Shown here piece by piece: positions 1-11,120 of a DNA stretch of 64,000 bases; the stretch's first letter is position 1; each line of letters starts with the position of its first letter. The stretch is from Bacillus dicomae (GTDB taxonomy: Bacteria > Bacillota > Bacilli > Bacillales > Bacillaceae_G), in contig NZ_VHIV01000002.1 of assembly GCF_006494425.1 (NCBI RefSeq), forward strand, positions 930,001 through 994,000, in the 5' to 3' direction. The notes below the pieces were generated by a model, which was not told where the DNA came from, did no database searches, and saw only the letters and a list, made by a program, of their open reading frames with translations. A program made the position numbers and the translations under genes.

Positions 1-783
1 CCAGGATTAGCAGGGATTGATACGAGAAAGTTAACGAGAAAAATTCGTCAATACGGTACATTACGCGGACGCCTTTGTAACATGGATGCAGATGTAGAGT
101 ATATTGTAAGCCAATTAAAAGCGACAGTATTTACAGATCACGTAAAACGCGTATCAACGAAAGACCCATACCCAAGCCCAGGCCGTGGACATCGCGTTGT
201 ACTAGTAGACTTCGGTATGAAACATGGTATTTTACGAGAATTAAATAAACGTGACTGTGATGTAATTGTTGTACCTTACAACACAACAGCAGAAGAAATT
301 TTACGCCTTAGCCCAGATGGAATTATGTTAAGTAATGGACCTGGGGATCCAAAAGATGTACCAGAAGCGATTGAAATGTTAAAAGACATTATCGGTAAAG
401 TTCCTTTATTCGGGATTTGCTTAGGACATCAGTTATTCGCTCTAGCATCAGGTGCAAATACAAGTAAGTTAAAATTTGGTCACCGTGGTTTAAATCATCC
501 AGTAAAAAATCTTGCAACTGGAAAAGTAGCAATTACATCTCAAAACCATGGTTACGCAGTAGAAGAAGAATCAGTTGAAAATACAGAACTTGAAATTACA
601 CATGTTGCTTTAAATGATGGAACAGTAGAAGGTCTTCGTCATACGAAGTTCCCAGCATTTACAGTTCAATACCATCCAGAAGCTTCAGCAGGACCAGAAG
701 ATGCAAATGATTTATTCGAAGATTTCTTAGCAATGATTGAAAACTTCAAGAAAGAAGGGGAAGAGTTATGCCAAAACGCCTAG
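1..783 (+). CDS. carA: Carbamoyl-phosphate synthase small (glutaminase) subunit, 3' part
   Basis: This is the 3' part of the pyrimidine-pathway glutaminase subunit, which releases ammonia from glutamine for the large subunit CarB. The reading frame is open from base 1, so the start lies upstream of the window; the ATG at 82 is only an internal Met. The C-terminal class I glutamine amidotransferase domain is complete. It shows the nucleophile motif GICLGHQ (Cys codon at 418) and the His/Glu pair of YHPEAS (codons 673 and 679). The 3' end overlaps carB by 16 bases, which suggests translational coupling. The neighbours pyrK, D, F and E place it in the pyr operon (pyrAA), not in an arginine-specific locus. 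PyrR attenuation would act in a leader outside the window. Confidence 0.97.
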   Translation, partial: PGLAGIDTRKLTRKIRQYGTLRGRLCNMDADVEYIVSQLKATVFTDHVKRVSTKDPYPSPGRGHRVVLVDFGMKHGILRELNKRDCDVIVVPYNTTAEEILRLSPDGIMLSNGPGDPKDVPEAIEMLKDIIGKVPLFGICLGHQLFALASGANTSKLKFGHRGLNHPVKNLATGKVAITSQNHGYAVEEESVENTELEITHVALNDGTVEGLRHTKFPAFTVQYHPEASAGPEDANDLFEDFLAMIENFKKEGEELCQNA

Positions 784-3700
784 ACATTAACACAATTTTA
801 GTAATCGGATCAGGACCAATTGTAATTGGGCAAGCAGCGGAGTTTGATTACTCTGGTACACAAGCTTGTCAATCTCTTAGAGAAGAAGGTTACAAAGTAA
901 TCCTTGTTAACTCTAACCCAGCAACAATTATGACAGATACTGCAACAGCAGATAAAGTATATATAGAACCATTAACACTAGAATTCGTAAGCCGTATCAT
1001 TCGTAAAGAACGTCCAGATGCAATCTTACCGACATTAGGTGGTCAAACAGGCTTAAATATGGCTGTTGAACTTGCGAAATCAGGCATACTTGAAGAGTGC
1101 GGAGTTGAAATTTTAGGAACAAAATTATCAGCAATCGAGCAAGCAGAAGATCGTGATTTATTCCGTACATTAATGCAGGAATTAAATGAACCAATTCCAT
1201 CTAGCACGATTATCCATACGCTAGAAGAAGCACATGAATTTGTAAAAGAAATTGGCTATCCAGTTATTGTTCGCCCAGCATTTACAATGGGAGGAACAGG
1301 TGGCGGAATCTGTAGTAATGAAGAAGAATTAATTGAAATCGTATCAGGTGGATTAAAACATAGCCCAGTAACACAATGTTTATTAGAGAAAAGTATTGCT
1401 GGTTGTAAGGAAATTGAATATGAAGTAATGCGTGACTCAAATGATAACGCGATTGTAGTATGTAACATGGAAAACATCGATCCAGTGGGTGTTCATACAG
1501 GTGATTCTATCGTTGTAGCACCAAGCCAAACGCTAAGCGACCGTGAATACCAAATGTTACGTAACACTTCATTACGAATTATTCGTGCACTAGGAATTGA
1601 AGGTGGATGTAACGTTCAGCTTGCACTTGATCCACATAGCTTCCAATACTATGTAATCGAAGTAAACCCACGTGTAAGTCGTTCATCTGCACTAGCATCT
1701 AAAGCAACTGGTTATCCAATTGCGAAATTAGCAGCGAAAATAGCAGTAGGCTTAACGTTAGATGAAATTGTAAACCCAGTAACACAAAAAACATATTCAT
1801 GCTTTGAACCAGCATTAGACTATGTTGTTTCAAAAATTCCGCGTTGGCCATTTGATAAGTTCGAATCAGCGAACAGAACGCTTGGAACACAGATGAAGGC
1901 AACTGGTGAGGTTATGTCAATCGGACGTAACTTAGAACAATCGTTATTAAAGGCAGTTCGTTCTTTAGAACTTGGTGTGTATCACTTAGAATTAGATCAC
2001 TTAAAAGAACTTGATAAAGAAACAATGAAAAAACGTATCATTAAAGCAGACGACGAGCGACTGTTTATTGTAGCAGAAGCAATTCGCCAAGGTGTAACGA
2101 AAGAAGAAATTAACGAATGGTGTGAAATGGACTTCTTCTTCTTACAAAAAGTTGAAAACATCGTAAACATGGAACGTGAATTAAAAGCGAATGTAGGCAA
2201 TATGGAAGTATTACAAACTGCGAAAGAAATGGGCTTCAGCGATCATTACATTGCAGCTGCTTGGAATAAAACAGAGCGTGAAATTTACGATATGCGTAAA
2301 GAAAGCAATATAACTCCAGTTTATAAAATGGTAGATACTTGTGCGGCAGAGTTTGAATCTGCAACACCATACTACTACAGCACATATGGTGACGAGAATG
2401 AATCAATTGTAACAGATCGTAAGAGTGTAGTAGTTTTAGGATCTGGTCCGATCCGTATTGGTCAAGGTGTAGAGTTTGACTACGCAACAGTTCACTCAGT
2501 ATGGGCAATTAAAGAAGCTGGATATGAAGCGATTATCATTAACAATAACCCAGAAACAGTTTCAACAGACTTCAGTATTTCTGATAAATTATACTTTGAA
2601 CCATTAACGATTGAAGATGTAATGCACATTATCGATTTAGAAAAGCCAGAAGGTGTTATCGTTCAGTTCGGTGGACAAACGGCAATTAACTTAGCTGCAA
2701 AATTAGAAGCACATGGTGTGAAAATTTTAGGAACATCACTTGAAGACTTAGACCGTGCAGAAGATCGTGATAAATTCGAAGCTGCTTTAACAAAGCTAGG
2801 TATCCCGCAACCAGTTGGCAAAACAGCAACGACTGTAGAACAAGCGGTAGCAATCGCAGAAGAAATTGGTTACCCAGTATTAGTAAGACCATCTTACGTA
2901 CTAGGTGGACGTGCGATGGAAATCGTATACCGTCAAGAAGAACTACTGCACTACATGAAAAATGCAGTTAAAGTTCACGCAGATCATCCAGTATTAATCG
3001 ACCGTTACATGGTTGGTAAAGAAATTGAAGTAGATGCAATTTCAGATGGTGAGAATGTATTCATTCCAGGTATTATGGAACATATTGAACGCGCTGGGGT
3101 TCACTCTGGTGACTCAATTGGAGTATATCCACCACAAAGCTTATCTGAAAAATTAAAAGAACAAATTATCGAACATACAATTGCACTTGGAAAAGGATTA
3201 AACATTGTTGGATTACTAAATATCCAGTTTGTAGTATTCGAAAATCAAGTGTATGTAATTGAAGTAAACCCACGTGCGAGCCGTACAGTACCATTCTTAA
3301 GTAAAATTACAGGTGTACCAATGGCGAACGTAGCAACGAAAGTTATTTTAGGGCAAGACCTAGTAGAGCAAGGATACGGAACTGGTTATCACCCAGAAGA
3401 AAAAGAAGTATATGTAAAAGCTCCGGTATTCTCATTTGCGAAACTACGCTCAGTTGATACAACATTAGGACCTGAAATGAAATCAACAGGTGAAGTAATG
3501 GGTAAAGACTTAACGCTTGAAAAAGCATTATATAAAGGATTAGTTGCTTCTGGAATTAACATCCCAACGCACGGATCAGTAATCATTACTGTAGCGGATA
3601 AAGATAAAGAAGAGGCGATGGAAATTGCAAAACGTTTCCACGAAATCGGTTATAACTTATTAGCAACAGCTGGAACAGCACAATCGTTAACAGAGCAAAA

Positions 3701-3982
3701 TATCCCAGTACAAGTTGTAAACAAAATTGATTCTGAAGACTACAACTTACTAGATATTATCCGCCAAGGAAAAGCACAGTTTGTAATCAATACATTAACA
3801 AAGGGCAAACAACCAGCACGTGATGGTTTCCGCATTCGCCGTGAATCAGTAGAAAATGGTGTAGCTTGCTTAACATCACTTGATACAACGAGAGCAATCT
3901 TACGAGTATTAGAATCTATGACATTCTCAGCTCATTCAATGAAAGAAATTACGCAAACAAAGCGTCACGAGGTGGTACATGC

Positions 3983-3986
<4 letters not shown>
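768..3986 (+). CDS. carB: Carbamoyl-phosphate synthase large subunit
   Basis: This 1072-residue protein makes carbamoyl phosphate from bicarbonate, ATP and the ammonia supplied by CarA. It has the expected duplicated architecture: two ATP-grasp halves, each starting with a GSGPI(V/R)IGQ-type loop (near residues 12 and 560), and a C-terminal MGS-like allosteric domain from about residue 930. Both halves contain the conserved EVNPR(V/A)SR segment. The length is normal for the pyrimidine-specific Bacillus enzyme PyrAB. The start is the ATG at 768, preceded by AAGGGGAAG and overlapping the carA end. The stop overlaps the pyrK start in an ATGA arrangement. In related bacilli the enzyme is inhibited by UMP, and that is family knowledge only. 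Confidence 0.98.
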
Positions 3987-6385
<2,399 letters not shown>

Positions 6386-6389
<4 letters not shown>

Positions 6390-7018
6390 AAAAAGAAATC
6401 GCATCGCATTTATTAGAAATTGGAGCAGTATTTTTACAACCGAATGATCCATTCACATGGTCTTCAGGTATGAAATCACCAATTTATTGTGATAACCGTT
6501 TAACTTTATCTTATCCGAAAGTACGTCAAGCAATTGCAGCTGGATTAGAAGAGTTAATTAAAGAGCACTTCCCAACTGTAGAAGTTATTGCAGGAACAGC
6601 AACTGCTGGTATTGCGCACGCTGCATGGGTAAGCGATCGTATGGATTTACCAATGTGCTACGTACGTAGTAAAGCAAAAGGTCATGGTAAAGGGAACCAA
6701 ATCGAAGGAAAAGCTGAAAAAGGTCAAAAAGTAGTAGTAGTAGAAGACTTAATTTCAACTGGCGGTAGTGCTATTACATGTGTAGAAGCACTACGCGAAG
6801 CTGGCTGTGAAGTATTAGGAATCGTATCAATCTTCACATACGAGCTAGAAGCAGGAAAAACAAAACTAGAAGCAGCTAACGTAGCATCATATTCTTTAAG
6901 TGATTACAGTGCATTAACTGAAGTTGCAGCAGAAAAAGGTATGATCGGACAAGCTGAAACGAAAAAATTACAAGAGTGGCGTAAAAATCCAGCAAACGAA
7001 GCTTGGATCACAGCGTAA
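6386..7018 (+). CDS. pyrE: Orotate phosphoribosyltransferase
   Basis: This 210-residue type I phosphoribosyltransferase joins orotate to PRPP to make OMP, which PyrF then decarboxylates. The PRPP-binding signature [14 protein letters not shown] lies near residues 115-128, and a flexible catalytic loop region ([10 protein letters not shown]) lies before it. The ATG at 6386 overlaps the pyrF stop in an ATGA junction. An in-frame upstream start at 6368 would add six residues and is less likely. It is the last gene of the pyr operon and is followed after a few bases by a strong terminator. Confidence 0.97.
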
Positions 7019-7023
7019 CACGA

Positions 7024-7057
7024 AAAAAACGACCGCGGGGGAACGCGGTCGTTTTTT
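7024..7057. terminator. Bidirectional intrinsic terminator after pyrE
   Basis: A perfect 14-bp stem (AAAAAACGACCGCG with its complement) encloses a 6-base loop, with A-tract and T-tract arms forming part of the stem. It closes the pyr operon on the plus strand. It also lies at the stop of the convergent HAD gene, so it probably serves both. Confidence 0.93.
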
Positions 7058-7733
7058 ATATTATTGTTAAAACTTCATGTAAAGAACAGATAGTAGGAAC
7101 ATCACACTTGAGTTGCAAGTTATCTCGATTTAACCATATCCCATGCATTCCAGCTGCTGTACTACTAATTGCATCTGTTTCTAATCGATCGCCAATATAA
7201 TAGCAATCTTTCATTTCAAGATTTGATTGTAATACAGTTCTTTGAAAAATTTTAGGGTCTGGTTTCGATATCCCAATTACACTAGAAGTAAATATATATT
7301 TGAAATATTGTAGAATGTTTAGGGTAGTTAATTTTTCGACTTGTTGTTCATAGTCACCGTTACTAATGATACCTAATGAGTGACCGCCTTGCTGCAAGGT
7401 CTGTAATGCATAGTGTACATCTTCAAATGCGGTCCAGTTGTTCTTATATAGTTCTATATATTGCTGGAATCTATGCTGAGATTCCAAAGGTGATAAGTTT
7501 ACTCCATATGCTTTAAATAAATGATACATTCGCATCCTTTGTTGTTCTTGAAAAGATAATTCTTTGGATAAATATTTATTGAAATATTCTTCTGATAATT
7601 CATGCCAAACTTTCGTTGCCTCTAATTCATTGCCTGAAAAAATACTATTATATATTTGAAAAAAATCTATAATACCATTTCTTTCAGCAGCCTCATAATC
7701 AAGTAAAGTTCCATCAATATCAAAGAAAATCAT
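7056..7733 (-). CDS. HAD-superfamily hydrolase (subfamily IA-like)
   Basis: This 225-residue haloacid-dehalogenase-fold protein is probably a cytoplasmic small-molecule phosphatase. Motif I is FFDIDGT with the nucleophile Asp5 and acid/base Asp7. Motif II is the ISNGD serine region, motif III the Lys of GISKPDP, and motif IV IGDRLETD. A helical cap sits between motifs I and II, as in subfamily IA (YjjG- and phosphoglycolate-phosphatase-like). The substrate cannot be read from the sequence. It is convergent to pyrE and shares its terminator. It lies 22 bases downstream of the small membrane-protein gene on the same strand, so the two are probably co-transcribed. Confidence 0.88.
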   Translation of the reverse strand: MIFFDIDGTLLDYEAAERNGIIDFFQIYNSIFSGNELEATKVWHELSEEYFNKYLSKELSFQEQQRMRMYHLFKAYGVNLSPLESQHRFQQYIELYKNNWTAFEDVHYALQTLQQGGHSLGIISNGDYEQQVEKLTTLNILQYFKYIFTSSVIGISKPDPKIFQRTVLQSNLEMKDCYYIGDRLETDAISSTAAGMHGIWLNRDNLQLKCDVPTICSLHEVLTII

Positions 7734-7755
7734 ATTCCTGTCTCCTTGCTAACAA

Positions 7756-8010
7756 CTATTTAGCGTTTTCAGCAACTTCATAGCCTCTTACAAACAATAG
7801 AGTCACATAAGAAACAATAAATGAGAAGATACTGTACATGCCAACCCAAAAGAAAAATTTTGGAGTAAAGGCGATAACACCTATTATTAAAAAACTAGCA
7901 AACGTTACAATCGGCATTACGTAATACGTTTTAGTCTTACGTGTTCCCATAACAGAAACGATAAAAATAAGTAATGGACAAATTAATAAGACGAAAATCA
8001 ATTCATTCAT
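7756..8010 (-). CDS. Small membrane protein, YbeF/DUF2651-like
   Basis: This 84-residue protein has three predicted membrane helices, roughly residues 3-20, 30-50 and 55-75. A short basic loop (GTRKTKTYY) lies between the first two, and a charged tail ends the protein. The sequence reminds me of the Bacillus YbeF family of unknown function; this is recollection, not a search. The ATG at 8010 has AAAAGGGGAC upstream on the minus strand. The HAD gene follows 22 bases downstream. A cre-like sequence lies about 40 bases upstream of its start. Confidence 0.75.
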   Translation of the reverse strand: MNELIFVLLICPLLIFIVSVMGTRKTKTYYVMPIVTFASFLIIGVIAFTPKFFFWVGMYSIFSFIVSYVTLLFVRGYEVAENAK

Positions 8011-8048
8011 AGGTATGTCCCCTTTTCTAATTACAGTAATCTGTTTCT

Positions 8049-8062
8049 CGTAAACGTTTTGA
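8049..8062. promoter_or_regulatory. cre-like dyad (possible CcpA site)
   Basis: The sequence CGTAAACGTTTTGA matches the cre consensus TGWAANCGNTNWCA at 12 of 14 positions by eye. It lies in the region upstream of the minus-strand YbeF-like gene. The match is tentative because the two mismatches fall near the ends of the dyad. Confidence 0.28.
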
Positions 8063-8143
8063 AATAAATACTCTCCTAATATAATTTCGCTAACATATAC
8101 ATAATCCCTTTTGAAAGTCAGTAATAAATGATGGATTTAACAA

Positions 8144-8179
8144 TAAAAAAACGTAAGCAAGAGCAAACTTGCTTACGTT
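8144..8179 (-). terminator. Intrinsic terminator of the transporter gene
   Basis: A perfect 12-bp stem (AACGTAAGCAAG with its complement) with a 6-base loop is followed on the minus strand by a run of seven T residues. It overlaps the last bases of the transporter gene. Confidence 0.9.
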
Positions 8180-9572
8180 ATAAAATAAACATTGCAACGA
8201 TAGTGGTGACAATTAAACCGATCACAACCGGTAAAAAGTTTCGGCGTGCAAGTTCAAATGGATCTACCTTGCAAATCGCAGCAGCAGGAATAAGCGCCCA
8301 AGGAATTAACGTACCGCCCCCGGTCCAGATTGCTGCAATTTGTCCGAGTGCTGTTAATGTAGCTGTTCCATGCCCAAGTGCTGTTCCGAAAAGATTGGCA
8401 ATCGAACCAGCAAGTGAAATGCCAGAAAATCCAGAGCCATCTAAACCAGTAATGACACCAACGATAGTTAAAGTTCCAGCTGATACATATTGATTTAAAG
8501 GAACAGTTTGAGATAAGGCGATCCCTAAGTCATTAATGATTCCGTGTGAACCTTTCGGTAAATAGTCCCCGATAATTTTCACAAAGCCGCTATCTCCTAA
8601 ATAAAAGAGTGCAGCGATCGGAATAACTGGTCCGAAAATTTTAAATCCAAATTGGAGACCTTCTATAAAATAATCGGTCGTTTTATTCAGTCCATTGCCT
8701 TTATAGGCGATGAGAGAAATGATGATAATCATAATAACAGTCGTCCCGCCGATAAGTGCAGTTGCATCGCTTCCTTGTAGTTTAAATTGAATCATGCAGA
8801 GGATATCAATGATATATACGATAGGGATACATATAGCGAGCCATTTCTTTATGCGAGGAGATAATAAAATAGTAGTTTTAGATGGTTCCGTTGATGAAAC
8901 AGAGTCTTGTAACGATAGTCCTGTATGAAACTCTTTTCGTAAGAAGAAAAAAGCGACAGAAGTTGTAACGACGCCCATAACGATAACGAGTGGAACACTT
9001 GCAGATACGACGCTGGAAACAGGGAGACCAGCAGCGTCTGCGGTTAATTTTGGTGCGCCTTGTATAACGAAGTCGCCGGATAAAGCAATCCCATGACCGA
9101 ATAAGTTCATAGCAATCGCAACCCCAATTGGCGGAAGACCGACGCGTACAGCGACGGGTAATAAAATAGCTCCCATTAAAGCGACAGCTGGAGAAGGCCA
9201 AAAGAAGAAAGAAATTGTCATCATTAAAAGGCCGATAATCCAGTAGGCGAGTGTAGGGGTACGAATCATCTTTGTAAATGGTGAAATCATCGTATCATTT
9301 ATGCCGGTATGAACGAGTAAATTGCTCATCGATACGATAATGGAGATGATTAATATAGTTGGTAATAGTTCAGTAATAGCGTAAATGAAACTTTGAAAAA
9401 TACCGCTAATAGCAAGAGGGATAGAGCTTGTAGCGGTTAATGCTAATAAAAAGATAAAAACGATACAAATAATAGTCGTATCTTCCCTGAGAATAAAGAA
9501 GGTAATAATGGTGAGTAAACAAAGAATATAGAGAGCGTGCAACAGCGTTAATTCAACTCCCATAACATTCAC
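8178..9572 (-). CDS. Integral membrane transporter of unassigned substrate
   Basis: This 464-residue polytopic protein has about 11-12 hydrophobic helices and almost no soluble domain apart from a short hydrophilic loop near residues 212-235. A conserved-looking segment (AMNLFGHGIALSGDF) near residues 155-170 and glycine-rich re-entrant-like stretches (GLDGSGFSGISLAG) resemble the ion-transporter superfamily of organic-anion carriers. The overall look recalls B. subtilis YhfA, but I cannot assign the family or substrate securely. The ATG at 9572 has AAAGGATGTG upstream on the minus strand. It is monocistronic, with its own terminator at 8144-8179. Confidence 0.85.
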   Translation of the reverse strand: MNVMGVELTLLHALYILCLLTIITFFILREDTTIICIVFIFLLALTATSSIPLAISGIFQSFIYAITELLPTILIISIIVSMSNLLVHTGINDTMISPFTKMIRTPTLAYWIIGLLMMTISFFFWPSPAVALMGAILLPVAVRVGLPPIGVAIAMNLFGHGIALSGDFVIQGAPKLTADAAGLPVSSVVSASVPLVIVMGVVTTSVAFFFLRKEFHTGLSLQDSVSSTEPSKTTILLSPRIKKWLAICIPIVYIIDILCMIQFKLQGSDATALIGGTTVIMIIIISLIAYKGNGLNKTTDYFIEGLQFGFKIFGPVIPIAALFYLGDSGFVKIIGDYLPKGSHGIINDLGIALSQTVPLNQYVSAGTLTIVGVITGLDGSGFSGISLAGSIANLFGTALGHGTATLTALGQIAAIWTGGGTLIPWALIPAAAICKVDPFELARRNFLPVVIGLIVTTIVAMFIL

Positions 9573-9679
9573 ATCCTTTAGGCGTTCGTGTAGTTTATTG
9601 TATGAAAGCAGTGAAAGTATGTGAGTATAGGAAAAAGAAAAATGCGAAATTTCATGTACTGTAATGGTAAGGAGAGGAA

Positions 9680-9742
9680 ATGGATGTTAAAATACAATTA
9701 ATCCTAAAAATGGAATTTGAGGAGGGCTTATGCGCAAAATAA
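9680..9742 (+). CDS. Possible 20-residue upstream ORF overlapping the next start
   Basis: A short frame, MDVKIQLILKMEFEEGLCAK, starts at ATG 9680 five bases after a GGAG motif (AAGGAGAGGA). It ends at TAA 9740-9742 and overlaps the start of the membrane-protein gene at 9730 by 13 bases. The spacing suggests a translated leader or coupling peptide. It matches nothing I recognise and could be chance. Confidence 0.3.
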   Translation: MDVKIQLILKMEFEEGLCAK

Positions 9743-10095
9743 TTGGGTTTTGGGGATTTATCCTTTCTTGTAGTCTATTAATCATTTTAAATTTGTTTAC
9801 AAGCAATGAATGGATCAGTATTATACCTGTTTTCGGATTTGTTTTTGTACTGCTATATAACTGGGATGATATAAAACAATATAACAAGAAAAGTATTGGA
9901 ATTATGATAGGTATCATTGTTGTTTGCTCATTTTTCATAGGGTTTATTTTAATAGAAGGGCAGAAACAGATGGAGAAAATGTCTATTTTTCAAGAATGGA
10001 TGTCTTCTGCAAAAGGTCTTTATATTGTAATTGTAGTAGTTATTTTTCTAAGAATTGTCATAAGCATAGCAAGTTATATATTAAAAGAGAAGTAG
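9730..10095 (+). CDS. Small membrane protein, first of a tandem paralogous pair
   Basis: This 121-residue protein has four predicted helices, approximately residues 5-23, 30-42, 56-74 and 95-115. It is not a family I recognise. It aligns by eye along its whole length with the next gene: G-[FY]-[WY]-G near the start, TS(N)EW at residues 23-27, a YxWxDxK-type cytoplasmic loop after helix 2, and an FQEW/FQGW motif before the last helix. GAGGAGGG lies just before the ATG. The next start follows 15 bases after the stop, so the pair is an operon. A membrane role is all that can be inferred. Confidence 0.75.
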   Translation: MRKIIGFWGFILSCSLLIILNLFTSNEWISIIPVFGFVFVLLYNWDDIKQYNKKSIGIMIGIIVVCSFFIGFILIEGQKQMEKMSIFQEWMSSAKGLYIVIVVVIFLRIVISIASYILKEK

Positions 10096-10110
10096 AATGG
10101 GGGAATACGA

Positions 10111-10479
10111 ATGAGGGAGAAAATAGGATATTATGGTGTGCTCGTTTGTTTACTATTATCAGTTATTTCAGGGCAATTTCTTACAAGTGAATGGGTACCA
10201 GTTATATTATGTATAGGAGTATTGATTTTTGCTCCTATGTATCGCTGGGGTGAGTGGAAAGCATATAGTCGAAAAAAGAAGATTATTTTTAGCATCGAGT
10301 TCGTCATTATAATTAGCACGATTCCGTTTTTGTTATTGAAAGGAAATGAAATAATAGATGGCACTGTAATGTTTCAAGGGTGGTTATTTATTGTAAAATT
10401 GCTATGTTTAATATGTATTTTAATTTCGGTAGCGGTAGTCGCTAAAAAAGTAAACGAAAAGTTATTCGTTAATGAATAA
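10111..10479 (+). CDS. Small membrane protein, second of a tandem paralogous pair
   Basis: This 122-residue, four-helix protein is a paralogue of the gene just upstream, with the same spacing of helices and the TSEW, YRWGEWK and FQGWL motifs at matching positions. The ATG at 10111 has a purine-rich GAATGGGGGAA upstream. An alternative frame at 9924-10190 is a shadow of these genes. It ends just before a strong hairpin terminator shared with the convergent DinB gene. The function is unknown; the pair may form a hetero-oligomer in the membrane, which is speculation. Confidence 0.75.
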   Translation: MREKIGYYGVLVCLLLSVISGQFLTSEWVPVILCIGVLIFAPMYRWGEWKAYSRKKKIIFSIEFVIIISTIPFLLLKGNEIIDGTVMFQGWLFIVKLLCLICILISVAVVAKKVNEKLFVNE

Positions 10480-10515
10480 AAGAAAATGCCACCTTATTCG
10501 GTGGCATTTTCTTAC
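10478..10515. terminator. Bidirectional terminator between the membrane pair and the DinB gene
   Basis: A perfect 14-bp stem (AAGAAAATGCCACC with its complement, loop TTATTC) has T-rich arms on both strands. It sits between convergent stop codons at 10479 and 10512. Confidence 0.92.
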
Positions 10516-11036
10516 TTTACAGAATGAGCTTTTTGCATCTTTTTAATTAAACGAATTTGTCCGCGATGGTTGATCTCATCTTCAAATACGTGAAACCACT
10601 TAAAATAGTTATTTGCTGGTTTGTCATACCAAAAGTCTGTCGTTTTACATAGCCATTGATCAGGTAACGATTGAAAAGTCTGGATCGTTTTGGAACGTAC
10701 TTCTTGTAAAGTGTTTATGTAAAATTCTATAGAGTTTCCTTTTATTTTCTCGCGTCCAAGATCTCCTAACTCAATAGCAGGTAACCAGCGTTCTAATTCA
10801 GTCTCCGTTGGTTCACGTTCTTCAAAAGTATGAATCTGGTAATAAAATTCAATAGCGGCCATATGGTACAATAACATGCCAATTGAATTTGCTTCCTCAT
10901 CATATAAATAATCAAGTTCTTCCATTGTTAAACCTTCTACCGCTTGCATTGTTGTATAGCGAGCGTAATTCATCATGGAAACAAGTTTGGAAAATTCAGG
11001 CTGTAAACCATCTATCTTGTCGATTACAAAATTCAA
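10512..11036 (-). CDS. DinB/YfiT-like metal-binding protein
   Basis: This 174-residue four-helix-bundle protein belongs to the DinB-like superfamily, many of whose members are metal-dependent thiol transferases or of unknown function. The metal-ligand pattern is visible as His58 (LLYHMAAIE), His149 (WFHVFEDE) and His157 (INHRGQI). The ATG at 11036 follows AAAAAGGGGGAA on the minus strand. It lies downstream of the M24 peptidase gene with an 84-base gap, so co-transcription is possible. Despite the name there is no sign of a DNA-damage link. The substrate is unknown. Confidence 0.85.
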   Translation of the reverse strand: MNFVIDKIDGLQPEFSKLVSMMNYARYTTMQAVEGLTMEELDYLYDEEANSIGMLLYHMAAIEFYYQIHTFEEREPTETELERWLPAIELGDLGREKIKGNSIEFYINTLQEVRSKTIQTFQSLPDQWLCKTTDFWYDKPANNYFKWFHVFEDEINHRGQIRLIKKMQKAHSVK

Positions 11037-11120
11037 TTAAAATTCCCCCTTTTTAAACGATGACTCCAGAGAAAGAATTCTATGTGTAGAGAAGAACTCC
11101 TTTTAAAAAGGGGCATGATT

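Noticed and set aside
8128-8493. 121-residue plus-strand ORF opposite the transporter gene
   Set aside because: It runs through the terminator and antisense to a clear membrane protein; it is a shadow.
9924-10190. 88-residue plus-strand ORF between the two small membrane-protein genes
   Set aside because: It overlaps both paralogous genes in another frame, has no good ribosome-binding site, and its composition is that of a shadow frame.
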